From CAWDVR01 sp044869805 (lineage in GTDB: Bacteria > Acidobacteriota > Thermoanaerobaculia > Multivoradales > SZUA-115): a stretch of DNA of 64,000 bases. Both the position numbers and the translations under genes were made by a program. The notes beneath the pieces were generated by a model. That model was not told where the DNA came from. It did not search any database and saw only the letters and a program-made list of their open reading frames with translations. The stretch spans positions 15,532 to 79,531 of the forward strand of contig JBIOXV010000044.1 of the NCBI GenBank assembly GCA_044869805.1, written 5' to 3'. Below are positions 15,292 to 24,747 of the stretch, one piece after another (position 1 is the first letter of the stretch; each line of letters begins with the position of its first letter).

Positions 15292-16476
15292 GTGCCCGCC
15301 AACCCCGAGCGCACCGCGATCCGCCCGCGCTACCGCTTCGGCCCGTTCGTGCTCTCGCCGGCCCACCGGCGCCTGCTGGCAGGTGGGCGCGAGGTGGCGC
15401 TCATCCCCCGCTATCTGGACCTGCTGCTGCTCCTGGTCGAGCGGCGGCGCGAGGCGGTGTCGCGCCAGGAGATCCTGGACCGGGTGTGGAGCGACGTGGT
15501 GGTTTCCGAAGGCGCTCTCAACCAGGCAGTGCGCACCTTGCGGCGCGTGCTCGGCGACGATCCCAGGAGCCCTCGCTTCCTGCGCACCGTGTCGCGCCAC
15601 GGCTACCAGTTCGTGTACCACGGGGTGATCGAGGAGGAGGACGGCGAGCTGCCGGCTGCCACCGGCGCGCCGCTGGCGGTGGCGCCGGAGCCCAAGCCGT
15701 GGCTCGGCCCGCGGGCCTCCGCGGTGCTCTCGGCGGCGCTCGGTGGGGCGGCCGCGGGAGTGGCGGCGGCGGTGCTCTTCGGGGCCGGCGTGCTGGCGGG
15801 CGGCGGCGGGCCGGTGGAGATCCTCGCCGTGCTGGCGCTGGTCGGGCTGGCGATCGGCGGGGTGGGCGCGGCGGGGGTGGGGGCGGGCCTGGTGCTCGCC
15901 GAGCGCTGGGTGGGCGGGAAGGGCGGGCCGGCGCCGTGGCGGGCCCCGCGCGCCGTCGCGCTGGTGACCGGAGGAGCGCTCGGCGGTGGCCTGGTGGGCG
16001 CCGTGGCGCACACCCTCGGCCAGTGGAGCCTGGCAACGATCTTCGGGCGCACGCTCGAGTCGACGGGGGCCGTGGGCGGCGGCCTCGAAGGCGTGGTGCT
16101 TGGTGCCGCCGCCGGCCTGGGCTACGCGCTGGGCTCGCGACCTGCCGCCTCGCGGTCTTCTGGTTCGGGGCCTTCTGGTTCGGGGCCCGACGCCTCGCTC
16201 GGCGCGCGCCGCCTGCCCGCCGCCCTCGCCGCCGGCCTCTGCTGCGGCCTGGCGGCCCTGCTCCTCACCTGGACCGGCCGCCGGCTCTCCGGCGAGAGCC
16301 TGGACTTCATCGGCCGTGCCTTCGCCGGCTCGAGGGTGGGCCTGGCCCCCCTTGCCCACCTCTTTGGGGAGGCCGAGCCCGGCCTCGTCACGCGCACGGT
16401 GCTCGGCGCCGCCGAGGGCCTCTTGTTCGGGATCGGGCTGGTGCTCGGGCTGACCCGGCGCGGGCGCGAAGCCTGA
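15292..16476 (+). CDS. Membrane-associated winged-helix transcriptional regulator (OmpR/CadC-type DNA-binding domain)
   Basis: 394 residues from the GTG at 15292, chosen because the DNA-binding fold starts right after it (RYRFGPFVLSPAHRRLLAGG); the longer frame would overlap the divergent DUF5995 gene. Residues about 8-105 are a winged helix of the Trans_reg_C class (VSRQEILDRVWSDVVVSEGALNQAVRTLRRVLGD, then FLRTVSRHGYQFV). Acidobacterial regulators of this class usually carry a TPR or propeller sensor; here the C-terminus is instead a Gly/Ala-rich set of transmembrane helices (VLSAALGGAAAGVAAAVLFGAG, ILAVLALVGLAIGGVGAAGVG and others), giving a CadC-like one-component membrane regulator without a recognisable periplasmic sensor. 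Target genes are unknown; the downstream lipoprotein is a candidate. Confidence 0.8.
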   Translation: MPANPERTAIRPRYRFGPFVLSPAHRRLLAGGREVALIPRYLDLLLLLVERRREAVSRQEILDRVWSDVVVSEGALNQAVRTLRRVLGDDPRSPRFLRTVSRHGYQFVYHGVIEEEDGELPAATGAPLAVAPEPKPWLGPRASAVLSAALGGAAAGVAAAVLFGAGVLAGGGGPVEILAVLALVGLAIGGVGAAGVGAGLVLAERWVGGKGGPAPWRAPRAVALVTGGALGGGLVGAVAHTLGQWSLATIFGRTLESTGAVGGGLEGVVLGAAAGLGYALGSRPAASRSSGSGPSGSGPDASLGARRLPAALAAGLCCGLAALLLTWTGRRLSGESLDFIGRAFAGSRVGLAPLAHLFGEAEPGLVTRTVLGAAEGLLFGIGLVLGLTRRGREA

Positions 16477-16557
16477 GGACCATCTCACCGCTCGCTCACC
16501 CGGCGCTCATGTCTCGGCCGGCGTGGCCGGGCATCCTCCGGCGAGGAGGAAACCGAG

Positions 16558-17094
16558 ATGACACGCCGACCTGTCGCACGCCGTTCCCCGGAGACCATCC
16601 TCGCCGCCCTCGCCCTGCTGGCCGCCGGCTTGACCGCGGCCTGCGACCGCACTTCGGTCGTCACCCAGCGCCTCGATCCCGAGCGCCTCCGCTGGCGCAC
16701 CTACACCGACCGTACCCTGGCCTACTCGATCGACTACCCCGAGGGCTTCGAGATGCAGGTCCGCGACGACGGCGAGGCCCAGCTCCGCGTCACCGGCGTG
16801 TACAGCACGGACGTGCCGGCTCGCGTGGTGCACGCGACCGAGGAGGAGGCGCGACGGCGGGGTCTCTGGGCGAGAAAGTTCATCACCGGGCCGGCCACCC
16901 TGGGCGGGCGGCAGGGGGAGAGGTACGTCTACACTCATTCCGACGGCCCCTTCTACTCGCGCACCGTGGCCTACGTGGTGCCCCACCGCGGCAAGATGCT
17001 CGGCCTCGAGTTCCGCGCCGAAGGCGACCTCGATCGCGTGCAGCAGCGCATGCTGGCTTCGTTCCGCTTGCCCGCCGAGAGCCCTCAGGGCTGA
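16558..17094 (+). CDS. Small lipoprotein of unknown function
   Basis: 178 residues with a basic n-region, a hydrophobic core and a lipobox at about 26-29 (LTAAC), so it should be lipidated. The mature part is one alpha/beta domain (RTYTDRTLAYSIDYPEGFEMQVRDDG... LASFRLP) of the PsbP/Mog1-like type often seen in small bacterial lipoproteins. A GGCGAGGAGGAAA ribosome binding site precedes the ATG by 5 bases. It lies 81 bases after the regulator and 25 bases before the RDD operon, and could belong to either unit. Confidence 0.75.
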   Translation: MTRRPVARRSPETILAALALLAAGLTAACDRTSVVTQRLDPERLRWRTYTDRTLAYSIDYPEGFEMQVRDDGEAQLRVTGVYSTDVPARVVHATEEEARRRGLWARKFITGPATLGGRQGERYVYTHSDGPFYSRTVAYVVPHRGKMLGLEFRAEGDLDRVQQRMLASFRLPAESPQG

Positions 17095-17106
17095 TCGCCC
17101 CCGCGA

Positions 17107-17112
17107 TAAGCT
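17107..17112 (+). promoter_or_regulatory. Weak candidate -10 element before the RDD operon
   Basis: GATAAGCT gives TAAGCT 7 bases before the ATG at 17120 and no Shine-Dalgarno is present. The match to TATAAT is only 4 of 6, but position and spacing repeat the pattern seen at other genes here. Confidence 0.25.
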
Positions 17113-17119
17113 CCGCTGA

Positions 17120-17848
17120 ATGACCGCTCCCCCGGGCGAGCCTTCGGCCGAGGCCATCCTCGCGATCGACAACATCGCTCTCGACCTGCCGGTCGCCGGC
17201 ATCGGCAGCCGGGCGCTGGCGGCGGGCCTCGACTACATCATCCTGGGCTTGGGAATGATCGTGGTCTTGGTCAGCGTCGCTATCGCGCTGGCCGCCCTGG
17301 GCAGCGGCGGCGGGTGGTCCGGCTGGCTGGTGGCCGGGATGGTAGCGGCTTTCTTCCTGCTGCACTGGGGGTACTTCGCGGTGTTCGAGATCGCCACTCG
17401 CGGCCGCACCCCGGGCAAGATGGCGGTCCGGCTCCGCACCGTGGGCCGCGGCGGCGGCACGCCCTCGCCCGTCGCCTTCGTGCTGCGCAACGTGCTGCGC
17501 GACGTGGACATCCTGATCGGGGTGCCGCTGATGGCGGCCGACGGCGCCTCCCGCCGCCTGGGCGATCGGTTGGCCGGCACGGTCGTGGTGCACGACCGCC
17601 AGGCGACGCGCGAGCTGGTGCTGGGCCGCATTCCGCCGGGCTGGGGAGCGCGCGAGGTGGCGCTCACCGAGTCGTTCTTCCGTCGCACCGGGGACATGGC
17701 CGATGCACGGCGGCGCCACCTCGCCGGCCGCCTCCTCGCCCTGGTCGAGCGTGACGCGCCCGAGCTGCTGCCGCCCGGCCTTGCGACGGCCGACGCCCTC
17801 GACCCCGAGGGGGAGCTGCGCAAGGCGCTCGAGATCCGCGAGCAGTAG
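17120..17848 (+). CDS. RDD family membrane protein
   Basis: 242 residues. RDD-family hallmarks are present: GIGSRALAAGLDYIILG at helix 1 (Arg and Asp of the family name), a second helix (WLVAGMVAAFFLLHWGYFAVFE), then TRGRTPGKMAVRLRTV and RRLGDRLAGTVVVHDR. A cytoplasmic tail of about 75 residues follows. RDD proteins are thought to be small transporters or membrane scaffolds. It opens a run of seven same-strand genes with very short gaps or overlaps (RDD, SpoIIM, membrane protein, DUF4129, DUF4350, MoxR, DUF58), a set recurring in many phyla and suspected to act in envelope protein maturation. Confidence 0.88.
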   Translation: MTAPPGEPSAEAILAIDNIALDLPVAGIGSRALAAGLDYIILGLGMIVVLVSVAIALAALGSGGGWSGWLVAGMVAAFFLLHWGYFAVFEIATRGRTPGKMAVRLRTVGRGGGTPSPVAFVLRNVLRDVDILIGVPLMAADGASRRLGDRLAGTVVVHDRQATRELVLGRIPPGWGAREVALTESFFRRTGDMADARRRHLAGRLLALVERDAPELLPPGLATADALDPEGELRKALEIREQ

Positions 17849-17857
17849 CGCCCAACC

Positions 17858-18823
17858 ATGGACTATCCAGCTTTCGTTCGCCTGCGCTCGGGGCTGTGGG
17901 ACGAGCTCGAGGCGCAGCTCGCCGAGGCCGCCGAGCTGGGCGACAAGCTCACCCACGCCGAGCTCGAGCGCATGGCCCTGCGCTACCGGCAGGTGCTGCA
18001 CGACCACGCGCTGGCGGCGGCGCGCTTCCCCGCCACCGGCGCGGCGCGGCGCCTCGCGCGGCTCGCCATCGAAGGCACGCGCCGCCTGTCCCGCGAGGAG
18101 GGGGGGCGCGGCCTCTCGCCGTGGCGTTTTTTCGTTCACGTCTTCCCGGCCACCTTCCGCCGCCAGGCCCCGACCGTGGGGCTGGCGGTCGCCCTGTTCC
18201 TCACCTTCACCTTCCTGGGCTTCACGCTGACCGCGATGGTGCCCGGCTTCGGCGCCCTCTTCCTCGGCCCCGAGGCTTTCGAGGGTCTCGCCGAGGGCCG
18301 GCTGTGGACCGAGGACTTGACCTCGACGGCGCCGCCCTCGGTGACCTCGTCACGGATCGCCACCAACAACCTGTCGGTGGCGCTCCTGGCGTGGGCGGGC
18401 GGGGCGGTCGCCGGCTTCTTCTCGCTGTGGGTGCTGCTGATCAACGGCCTGATGCTGGGCTCGGTGATCGCGGTGACGATGCACTTTGGGCTGGCGCCGC
18501 CGCTCTTCGAGTTCATCGCCGCGCACGGCCCGCTCGAGCTGACCATCATCGTGGTCTCGGCGGCCGGCGGCCTGGTGCTCGCCCGCGGCCTGGTGGCGGC
18601 CGACGACCGGCCGCGCGCCGAGGTGCTGCGCGAGGCGGCGCGCGAGGCCCTGGTGCTGCTCGGCGGCTGCCTGCCTTGGCTGGTGGTGCTGGCGGTGGTC
18701 GAGTCCCTGGTGTCGCCAGCCCCCGAGGTGCCGGTGGGCATCAAGGCGGCCCTGGGCCTGGCGCTCGAGGCGGTGTTCCTGCTGGTGGCGACCAACCCCT
18801 TGGCGCGAGAGGAGAAGCGATGA
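17858..18823 (+). CDS. Stage II sporulation protein M (SpoIIM)-like membrane protein
   Basis: 321 residues. A soluble helical N-terminus (about 1-95: LRSGLWDELEAQLAEAAELG, with a conserved YRQVLHDHALAAARFP) precedes five to six transmembrane helices including NNLSVALLAWAGGAVAGFFSLWVLLINGLMLGS, the segment typical of the DUF95/SpoIIM family. This organism shows no sign of sporulating; in non-sporulating bacteria the family travels with MoxR/DUF58 operons, as here. It starts 9 bases after the RDD gene, and its stop overlaps the next start (ATGA). Confidence 0.86.
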   Translation: MDYPAFVRLRSGLWDELEAQLAEAAELGDKLTHAELERMALRYRQVLHDHALAAARFPATGAARRLARLAIEGTRRLSREEGGRGLSPWRFFVHVFPATFRRQAPTVGLAVALFLTFTFLGFTLTAMVPGFGALFLGPEAFEGLAEGRLWTEDLTSTAPPSVTSSRIATNNLSVALLAWAGGAVAGFFSLWVLLINGLMLGSVIAVTMHFGLAPPLFEFIAAHGPLELTIIVVSAAGGLVLARGLVAADDRPRAEVLREAAREALVLLGGCLPWLVVLAVVESLVSPAPEVPVGIKAALGLALEAVFLLVATNPLAREEKR

Positions 18824-19773
18824 GCCCTGGCGAGACCGACGCCCCCCGCTTCCGCGAGCGCCTCCCCGGCGAGCACGGCCCCGCGGAGGTGGAGCTTGCC
18901 GAGCCGATGCCGTTTCGCATCCTGCTCGACGAGGCGTGGAAGCAGGCGAAGCGCCACTTCCGGGTGCTCTACTGGCCGCTCGCCGTGCCGCTCGCCCTGG
19001 TGCAGGTCGCCATCGTGGTGGTCAACGGGGAGTCGACGCGCAGGGTCATGACCCGGCTCGGAGACGACCCCATGTCCGTGCTCGGGATCTACTTCGTGCT
19101 GCTCCCGCTGCTGCTCCTCTCGCTGCTGATCCTCAGCCTCGCCTACGGCGTGATGGGCACCTGCGCCACCGATGCCGCGGCCGGCCGCGAGCCGCGGATC
19201 AAGGACGGCCTGCGGTTCACGCTGCGCCCGCGGGTGCTGCTCTCCCTGTGGGGCGCCGGCTTCCTCAGCTTGCTCGGCCTCATGTGCTGCGTGCTGCCCG
19301 GCCTCTACCTGGCCCTGATCTGGGGCTTCCTGGTGCCGGTGATGGCGGAAGAGGGGTTGTTCCTCTCCGCGGCGCTCGGCCGCAGCCGGGCGCTCGCTCA
19401 CTACAACCCGCAGCGGCAGCTCGCCTCGAGCCCGATGCTCAAGATCTTCGTGCTGCTGATCGTCGGCTACTTGCTGTCGACCGCCGTGTCGCTGGTGGTG
19501 CAGGGCCCGTTCATCATCGCGCAGCAGATCATGGTGTTCCGCGAGGTGGCCTCGGGCGGCGACCCGATGGTGGTGATGACCGATGCGCGCCTCCAGCTCC
19601 TGCAGGTGCCGGGCGCCTTCCTGGGCAGCCTGGCGCAGACCGCGGTGCTGATCTACCTCTCCTTCGGCATCTCGCTGCTCTACTTCGACGTGCGGCGGCG
19701 GCGCGAGGCCTTCGACCTCGAGGCGGCGATCGACGCCGTGGAGGCCGCGCGGCCGGCGGGGGAGGGCCCGTGA
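18820..19773 (+). CDS. Multi-pass membrane protein of the MoxR/DUF58 operon
   Basis: 317 residues. The ATG at 18820 overlaps the SpoIIM stop by 4 bases; the much longer open frame in which it sits is a shadow of SpoIIM. An N-terminal cytoplasmic segment (PFRILLDEAWKQAKRHFRVLYW) leads to about six hydrophobic helices (LALVQVAIVVV, VLLPLLLLSLLILSLAYGVMG, LLSLWGAGFLSLLGLMCCVLPGLY and two near the C-terminus). A conserved-looking VPVMAEEGLFLSAALGRSRAL follows helix 4, a pattern seen in DUF7544/YciC-like proteins of unknown role. Its stop overlaps the next start (GTGA). Confidence 0.78.
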   Translation: MSPGETDAPRFRERLPGEHGPAEVELAEPMPFRILLDEAWKQAKRHFRVLYWPLAVPLALVQVAIVVVNGESTRRVMTRLGDDPMSVLGIYFVLLPLLLLSLLILSLAYGVMGTCATDAAAGREPRIKDGLRFTLRPRVLLSLWGAGFLSLLGLMCCVLPGLYLALIWGFLVPVMAEEGLFLSAALGRSRALAHYNPQRQLASSPMLKIFVLLIVGYLLSTAVSLVVQGPFIIAQQIMVFREVASGGDPMVVMTDARLQLLQVPGAFLGSLAQTAVLIYLSFGISLLYFDVRRRREAFDLEAAIDAVEAARPAGEGP

Positions 19774-20519
19774 GATGTGACGTGAGGGTCGGCGCCAGGC
19801 TCGCGGTGCTGGGCATTGGCGCCTGGATGGCGCTGGCGGCGACGCCCGTGGCGTCGCAGGCGCAGCCCGACCCGGAGCTCGCCTCCATCGAGGCGGAGTG
19901 GGCCGAGCCCCAGTCGGCCGAACCGAATCGGGCGCGCCTCGATCGCATCTACGCCGAGCACGACCTCGACCTTTACACCGAGCGTGCCGGCTGGGCCGCG
20001 TACCTCGGCTACCTGCTCGAGCGCCTCGACGACTGGATCGCGGTCCGGGTGACCGGCTTCCTCAACCGCCTGCTGGGCAGCTCGACGGCCTGGAGAAACG
20101 TGATCTACGGCGTGATCGGCGCCGCGCTCGTCGCCCTCCTCGTCTGGCTCGCCCTGCTGTTGCGCTCCCTGCTGCGGCGGCGCGAGCCGGAGCAGGCGCC
20201 GGTGGTGGAGGTGCGTGCCCCGTCGCCCGCGGCTGGCGGCGCGGACGCCGCCGCCTGGCGTGCCGAGCTCGAGCGCCGGCTGGCGGCCGGCGACCTCGAG
20301 GCGGCGCTGGAGGCAGCCTGGTGGTGGCTCGCATGCTCCCTGGCCGGCTCCCGGGTCAACCCGGCGTGGACCAGCCGCGAGCTGCTGGTCGCGGCCGGCC
20401 GTCCGGACCTCGGCCCCGCGGTGCGTGGCCTCGACGCCATGATCTATGGCGGGCAGCGGCTGGAGCGCACCGCCGTCGAACGGGTCGTAGATCGCCTGGC
20501 CAAGGAGGTGGCGGCGTGA
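19770..20519 (+). CDS. DUF4129 domain protein with signal peptide and one membrane helix
   Basis: 249 residues from the GTG at 19770, which overlaps the previous stop; the longer frame upstream is a shadow. A signal sequence (AVLGIGAWMALAATPVASQAQ) is followed by a short external region, one helix (VIYGVIGAALVALLVWLALLL) at about 105-130, then a cytoplasmic DUF4129 helical domain with the hallmark WTSRELLVAAGRPD. The family is always found in MoxR operons and is linked in part to transglutaminase-like proteins; its role is unknown. Overlaps the DUF4350 start by GTGA. Confidence 0.82.
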   Translation: MRCDVRVGARLAVLGIGAWMALAATPVASQAQPDPELASIEAEWAEPQSAEPNRARLDRIYAEHDLDLYTERAGWAAYLGYLLERLDDWIAVRVTGFLNRLLGSSTAWRNVIYGVIGAALVALLVWLALLLRSLLRRREPEQAPVVEVRAPSPAAGGADAAAWRAELERRLAAGDLEAALEAAWWWLACSLAGSRVNPAWTSRELLVAAGRPDLGPAVRGLDAMIYGGQRLERTAVERVVDRLAKEVAA

Positions 20520-21645
20520 GGAACTGGTGGGCGTTGGCCGCGGTGGGGCTCGTGGTCGCCGTCACCTTCGCCTTCTGGATGTCGCGCGGCGGCGAAGGGG
20601 GCGGCCCCAGCGCTCTGGCGCAGGGCGCCGGCGGCTGGTTCGTGGCCCGCCTCTATCTCGAGGGCGAGGGCGGCCGCTCGCGGCTCCTCGACCGGGCGTT
20701 CGACGGCGCGGTCGAAGAGTCGGTGGTGGCCATCACCTTTCCGTGGCGGCGGCTGGTGATCGAGCCCGATTTCTCGGTGCTCAGAGCCTGGGTGCGGCGC
20801 GGTGGGACGCTGGTGATCGGCGCCTCCGGGCGCCGCACGTCGCTGCCCGAGGAGCGCCTCCTCGGCGACCTCGGCGTGGCCGTGGTCAAGGCCCGCCAGC
20901 GCCCGCCGCTCGCGCCGCTCGCCTGGCGCCGCCACGTCGAGGAGGAGTGGATTCTGGAGCCGGGACCCGCGCTAGGAGGGGGTCAGGTGGAGGCCACCGC
21001 CGTGGCAGCGTCTCCACGCATCACCGTGGCGGCCATGGAGCGCGTGCCGCGGGCTCCCGAGGGAGCGCAGATCTTCTACCAGAGAGCGAGCGGCGCGGGC
21101 TCGATCTTCAGCTTCGCCTACGGCAAGGGGCGCGTCGTGGTGCTGCCGGCCGACGCACTGTCGAACGCCAAGCTGCGGCAGACCGGCAACGCCCGCCTGC
21201 TGGCCTCGCTCGCCGCCTGGCTGGGGCCTTCGTGGGCCTTCGACGAGTACCATCACGGCCTGGTCGGCCGCGAGCAGGCGGCGGCGGAGGTCTCGCTGCT
21301 GCCCTTCGACCTCTTCTTCGTCCACCTCGGGCTGCTCTACGGCCTGGCGCTGTGGGCGCTGGGGAGGCGCTTCGGCCCGGCCTGGCGCGAGCCGCCGGTG
21401 CGGGCGGGCTCCGCGGCGTCGTTCCTCTTGGGGCTGGGGCGGCTGCACGACCGGCTGAAGCACCACCCGGCGGCGGCGGCGCTGCTCCTCGAACGGGCGG
21501 CGGAGATCGATCCCGCCTTCGCCCAGGCGATGGCCGGACGCGAGGGTTCGGAGCAGGAGAGCTGGAAACGCGAGGCGGCGACCGCCGACCGCGAGGGATT
21601 GGTGAGGCTGGCGCGACGGGTCGCCGAGCTGCGAGGAGGGAAACC

Positions 21646-21649
<4 letters not shown>
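20516..21649 (+). CDS. DUF4350 domain membrane protein
   Basis: 377 residues from a GTG at 20516 overlapping the DUF4129 stop. An N-terminal helix (ALAAVGLVVAVTFAFWM) anchors a domain related to glutamine-amidotransferase-like folds: LRAWVRRGGTLVIGASGRRT, and later GKGRVVVLPADALSNAKL, with DEYHHG before a second helix at about 260-285 (FFVHLGLLYGLALWALG). DUF4350 proteins typically sit between DUF4129 and MoxR genes as here. Catalytic residues of amidotransferases are not evident, so it is likely a non-enzymatic partner. The stop overlaps the MoxR ATG. Confidence 0.8.
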
Positions 21650-22602
<953 letters not shown>

Positions 22603-22630
22603 GGGCTATCGCCCTCGCCCCTCACCCCAG

Positions 22631-22659
22631 CCCTCTCCCCGCTGATGCGGGGCGAGGGG
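22631..22659. repeat. Hairpin (REP-like) between moxR and the DUF58 gene
   Basis: CCCTCTCCCCGC-TGAT-GCGGGGCGAGGG forms a 12-bp stem with a single T-G position and a four-base loop in the only sizeable gap (87 bases) of an otherwise overlapping operon. Preceded by CCCTCACCCCAG, it resembles the dispersed C-rich repeats common in high-GC genomes. It may act as an RNA-stabilising or attenuating element between two cistrons; there is no U tract, so it is not a classical terminator. Confidence 0.55.
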
Positions 22660-22689
22660 GCCGGAGCACGCTAGGGTAGGGGTGAAGGT

Positions 22690-24051
22690 ATGCCCGCCAC
22701 GCGCCTCTTCGTCGCCCTCGGCCTCGCCACCCTGCTGCTGATCGCGGGGCTTGCCGAGCCCGCCCTGGCCCGGGTGGCCCTGGCCGGCGACGGCCTGCTG
22801 CTGGCCGCCTTCTGCCTCGACCTCGCCCGCGCCCGCCGTGTGGCGCTGACCGCCGAACGGAGCTGGCCGCCGCTGCTGGTGCAGGGCGCCCCGACCGAGG
22901 TGCGGGTGGCCGTGAGCGCGCCGGGGCCTCGCGCCCTGGCTGGAGGAAAGCCGAGGGCCGCGGGCAAGGCCGGGACCGTAGTCGTGCGCCTGCGCGAGGG
23001 CCTCCATCCGGCCCTCGCCGAGACTCCGCGGCGTACCGAGGTCGGGGTACCGCGCGGCGGCGCCGCGACCTGGACCTACGCCCTCGTCCCCCGGCACCGC
23101 GGCGAGCCGGTCGTGGCGCCGCTCACCGCCCGCGTGCTCGGCCCCTGGCGCCTCGCCTGGTCGCAGCGCGATCTGCTGGCGCCCGAGCGGCGGCACGTCT
23201 ACCCGCAGGTGCGCTGGGAGGGGCGGGTGGGGCAGCTCCTCACCCTGGCGCAGCGGCATCAGCTCGGCAGCCTGCCGTTCGCCACCCAGGCCACCGGCAC
23301 CGAGCCCTACGCCCTGCGCGAGTACCGGGCGGGAGACCCGCCGGCCAAGATCCACTGGAAGGCCACCGCCCGCCACGGCCACCTGGTGACCCGCGAGGAG
23401 ACCTGGGAGCGCGGCGCGCGGCTCGTGATCCTGCTCGACGGGGCGCGGGCCATGACCTCGCGGCAGGGCGAGCGCAGCAAGCTCGACCACGCGCTGGCGG
23501 CGGCCCTCGCGCTGGCGCGGGTGGCGGCCGGGCGCGGCGACCGCGTGACCCTGATCGCCTTCGCCGACCGCCTGGAGCGGGCCGTGCGCCTGGCGCCGGG
23601 CGCCCGCGGCCTGGCCACCGCCTACCGGGCGCTCTACGACCTCGAGGCCCGCCTCGCCGAGCCGGCCTACGACGTGGCCGCCGCCGAGGCCCTGCGGCTC
23701 GAGGCCCGCAGCGCCACGGTGGTGCTCTTCACCTCGGTGGTCGATCTGGCGGCTGCCGAGCTGCTGCGCGAGGCCCTGCTCGCCCTCGAGCGCCGCCACC
23801 GGCCGCTGCTCGTCAACCTCGAAGACCCCGAGCTCGCGGCCCTCTCCCGGCGCCCGCCGCGCGACGCGCCCGAGGCCTTCGCCCAGGTCGCGGCGCTCGA
23901 GATCGCGCTCGCCAACCGCAAGCTGGGCCGCACCCTGCGCCGGGCGGGGGTCAGGGTCGTGTCCACCGCCGCCGACCGCCTGGCGCTCGAGGCCCTCGAG
24001 GCTTACCTCGCGATGTTCAGGACGCGGCTGCGGCGCAGGCGGGTGGCGTAG
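22690..24051 (+). CDS. DUF58 (VWA-like) membrane protein
   Basis: 453 residues. Two N-terminal helices (LFVALGLATLLLIAGLAEP and VALAGDGLLLAAFCLDLA) are followed by an extracytoplasmic beta domain and then the DUF58 core GTEPYALREYRAGDPPAKIHWKATARHGHLVTREE at about 200-235. A degenerate VWA fold follows (LVILLDGARAM at about 250-260, VVLFTSVVD). DUF58 proteins are the usual MoxR partner. The ATG follows AGGGGTGAAGGT. This gene ends the 17-24 kb operon, which is convergent with the Coa1-like gene. Confidence 0.9.
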   Translation: MPATRLFVALGLATLLLIAGLAEPALARVALAGDGLLLAAFCLDLARARRVALTAERSWPPLLVQGAPTEVRVAVSAPGPRALAGGKPRAAGKAGTVVVRLREGLHPALAETPRRTEVGVPRGGAATWTYALVPRHRGEPVVAPLTARVLGPWRLAWSQRDLLAPERRHVYPQVRWEGRVGQLLTLAQRHQLGSLPFATQATGTEPYALREYRAGDPPAKIHWKATARHGHLVTREETWERGARLVILLDGARAMTSRQGERSKLDHALAAALALARVAAGRGDRVTLIAFADRLERAVRLAPGARGLATAYRALYDLEARLAEPAYDVAAAEALRLEARSATVVLFTSVVDLAAAELLREALLALERRHRPLLVNLEDPELAALSRRPPRDAPEAFAQVAALEIALANRKLGRTLRRAGVRVVSTAADRLALEALEAYLAMFRTRLRRRRVA

Positions 24052-24195
24052 AGCCAGTGTCCAAGGCGCTCTACGGCTGGGGGATGTCGTGGGACGCCTG
24101 ACGGCCTGTTCCAGCGGACGGTTTGGACGACGCAACCAGGAGCTTCACCGCTTCGTCTCGGCTGAGCTGTCCAGGGGGTCATGGCGGCAAGTACT

Positions 24196-24645
24196 CTACA
24201 GCGGCGTCTCGCCGGGGCTGGTGCCGAGGAGGTCGATCTCGCCCTGCCGGTCCTCGGGCAGGAACAGCAGCGTCTCGAACTCCCAGGGCTGGCCGTCGCG
24301 GCGCTCGGCTTCGATCCTGAGGCGCCCCCGGCCCTTAGGGCCGGAGAGTGGCAGCAGCATCTGGGCCTCGCCGCTGGAGCTCTGGATGTTGATCGAGCTG
24401 TTGCGGGGGAAGCCGGCCTCGATCGGCTCGCCCAGCACCTCGACCACCGCCGGGCTCGCCTTGGCGCGCGCCACGGCCTCGTCCTTGAGCTCGGTGAAGC
24501 CCGCGGAGCGAAAAGCCCAGAAGGCACCGCCGCCGAGGATGGCGACGAAAAGGATCGGCAGCAGGACGCAGCCTAGCAGGCAGCCGCCGATGCCCCAGGT
24601 CCAAGGGTTCCGCCAGAAGCTCCGCTCGCCGTCTCGACTTGCCAT
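24196..24645 (-). CDS. Coa1/Tim21-like single-pass membrane protein
   Basis: 149 residues. One transmembrane helix (GGCLLGCVLLPILFVAILGGGAFWAF, about 20-45) precedes a small domain with SPAVVEVLGEPIEAGF and LPLSGPKGRGRLRIEAERRDG, matching the Coa1 (cytochrome oxidase complex assembly protein 1) family found in mitochondria and many bacteria. In bacteria the role is not established; orphan copies far from oxidase genes, as here, are common. No operon partner is visible. Confidence 0.75.
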   Translation of the reverse strand: MASRDGERSFWRNPWTWGIGGCLLGCVLLPILFVAILGGGAFWAFRSAGFTELKDEAVARAKASPAVVEVLGEPIEAGFPRNSSINIQSSSGEAQMLLPLSGPKGRGRLRIEAERRDGQPWEFETLLFLPEDRQGEIDLLGTSPGETPL

Positions 24646-24747
24646 GGTCAGTATCTCCCGCTGGCGCCGAGTCTAACTCCGGCCTTCGCGGTCGCCAGCT
24701 CTGCCTCCTTGCGTGTTAATCTCAAATCGATCTGAACAGCCAAACAA

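Noticed and set aside
14347..16488. N-terminal extension of the MutS-like ATPase over 700 residues upstream
   Set aside because: The extra sequence is antisense to the DUF5995 and regulator region and compositionally random; ATG 14346 starts the conserved protein.
17858..18823. Evidence of sporulation from the SpoIIM homologue
   Set aside because: The family is widespread in non-sporulating bacteria within MoxR operons, and no other sporulation genes are present.
24052..24195. Transposase remnant in the convergent gap
   Set aside because: A minus-strand frame gives WNRPSGVPRHPPAVERLGHW, which looked briefly transposase-like but has no DDE or other motif and continues antisense to the DUF58 gene.
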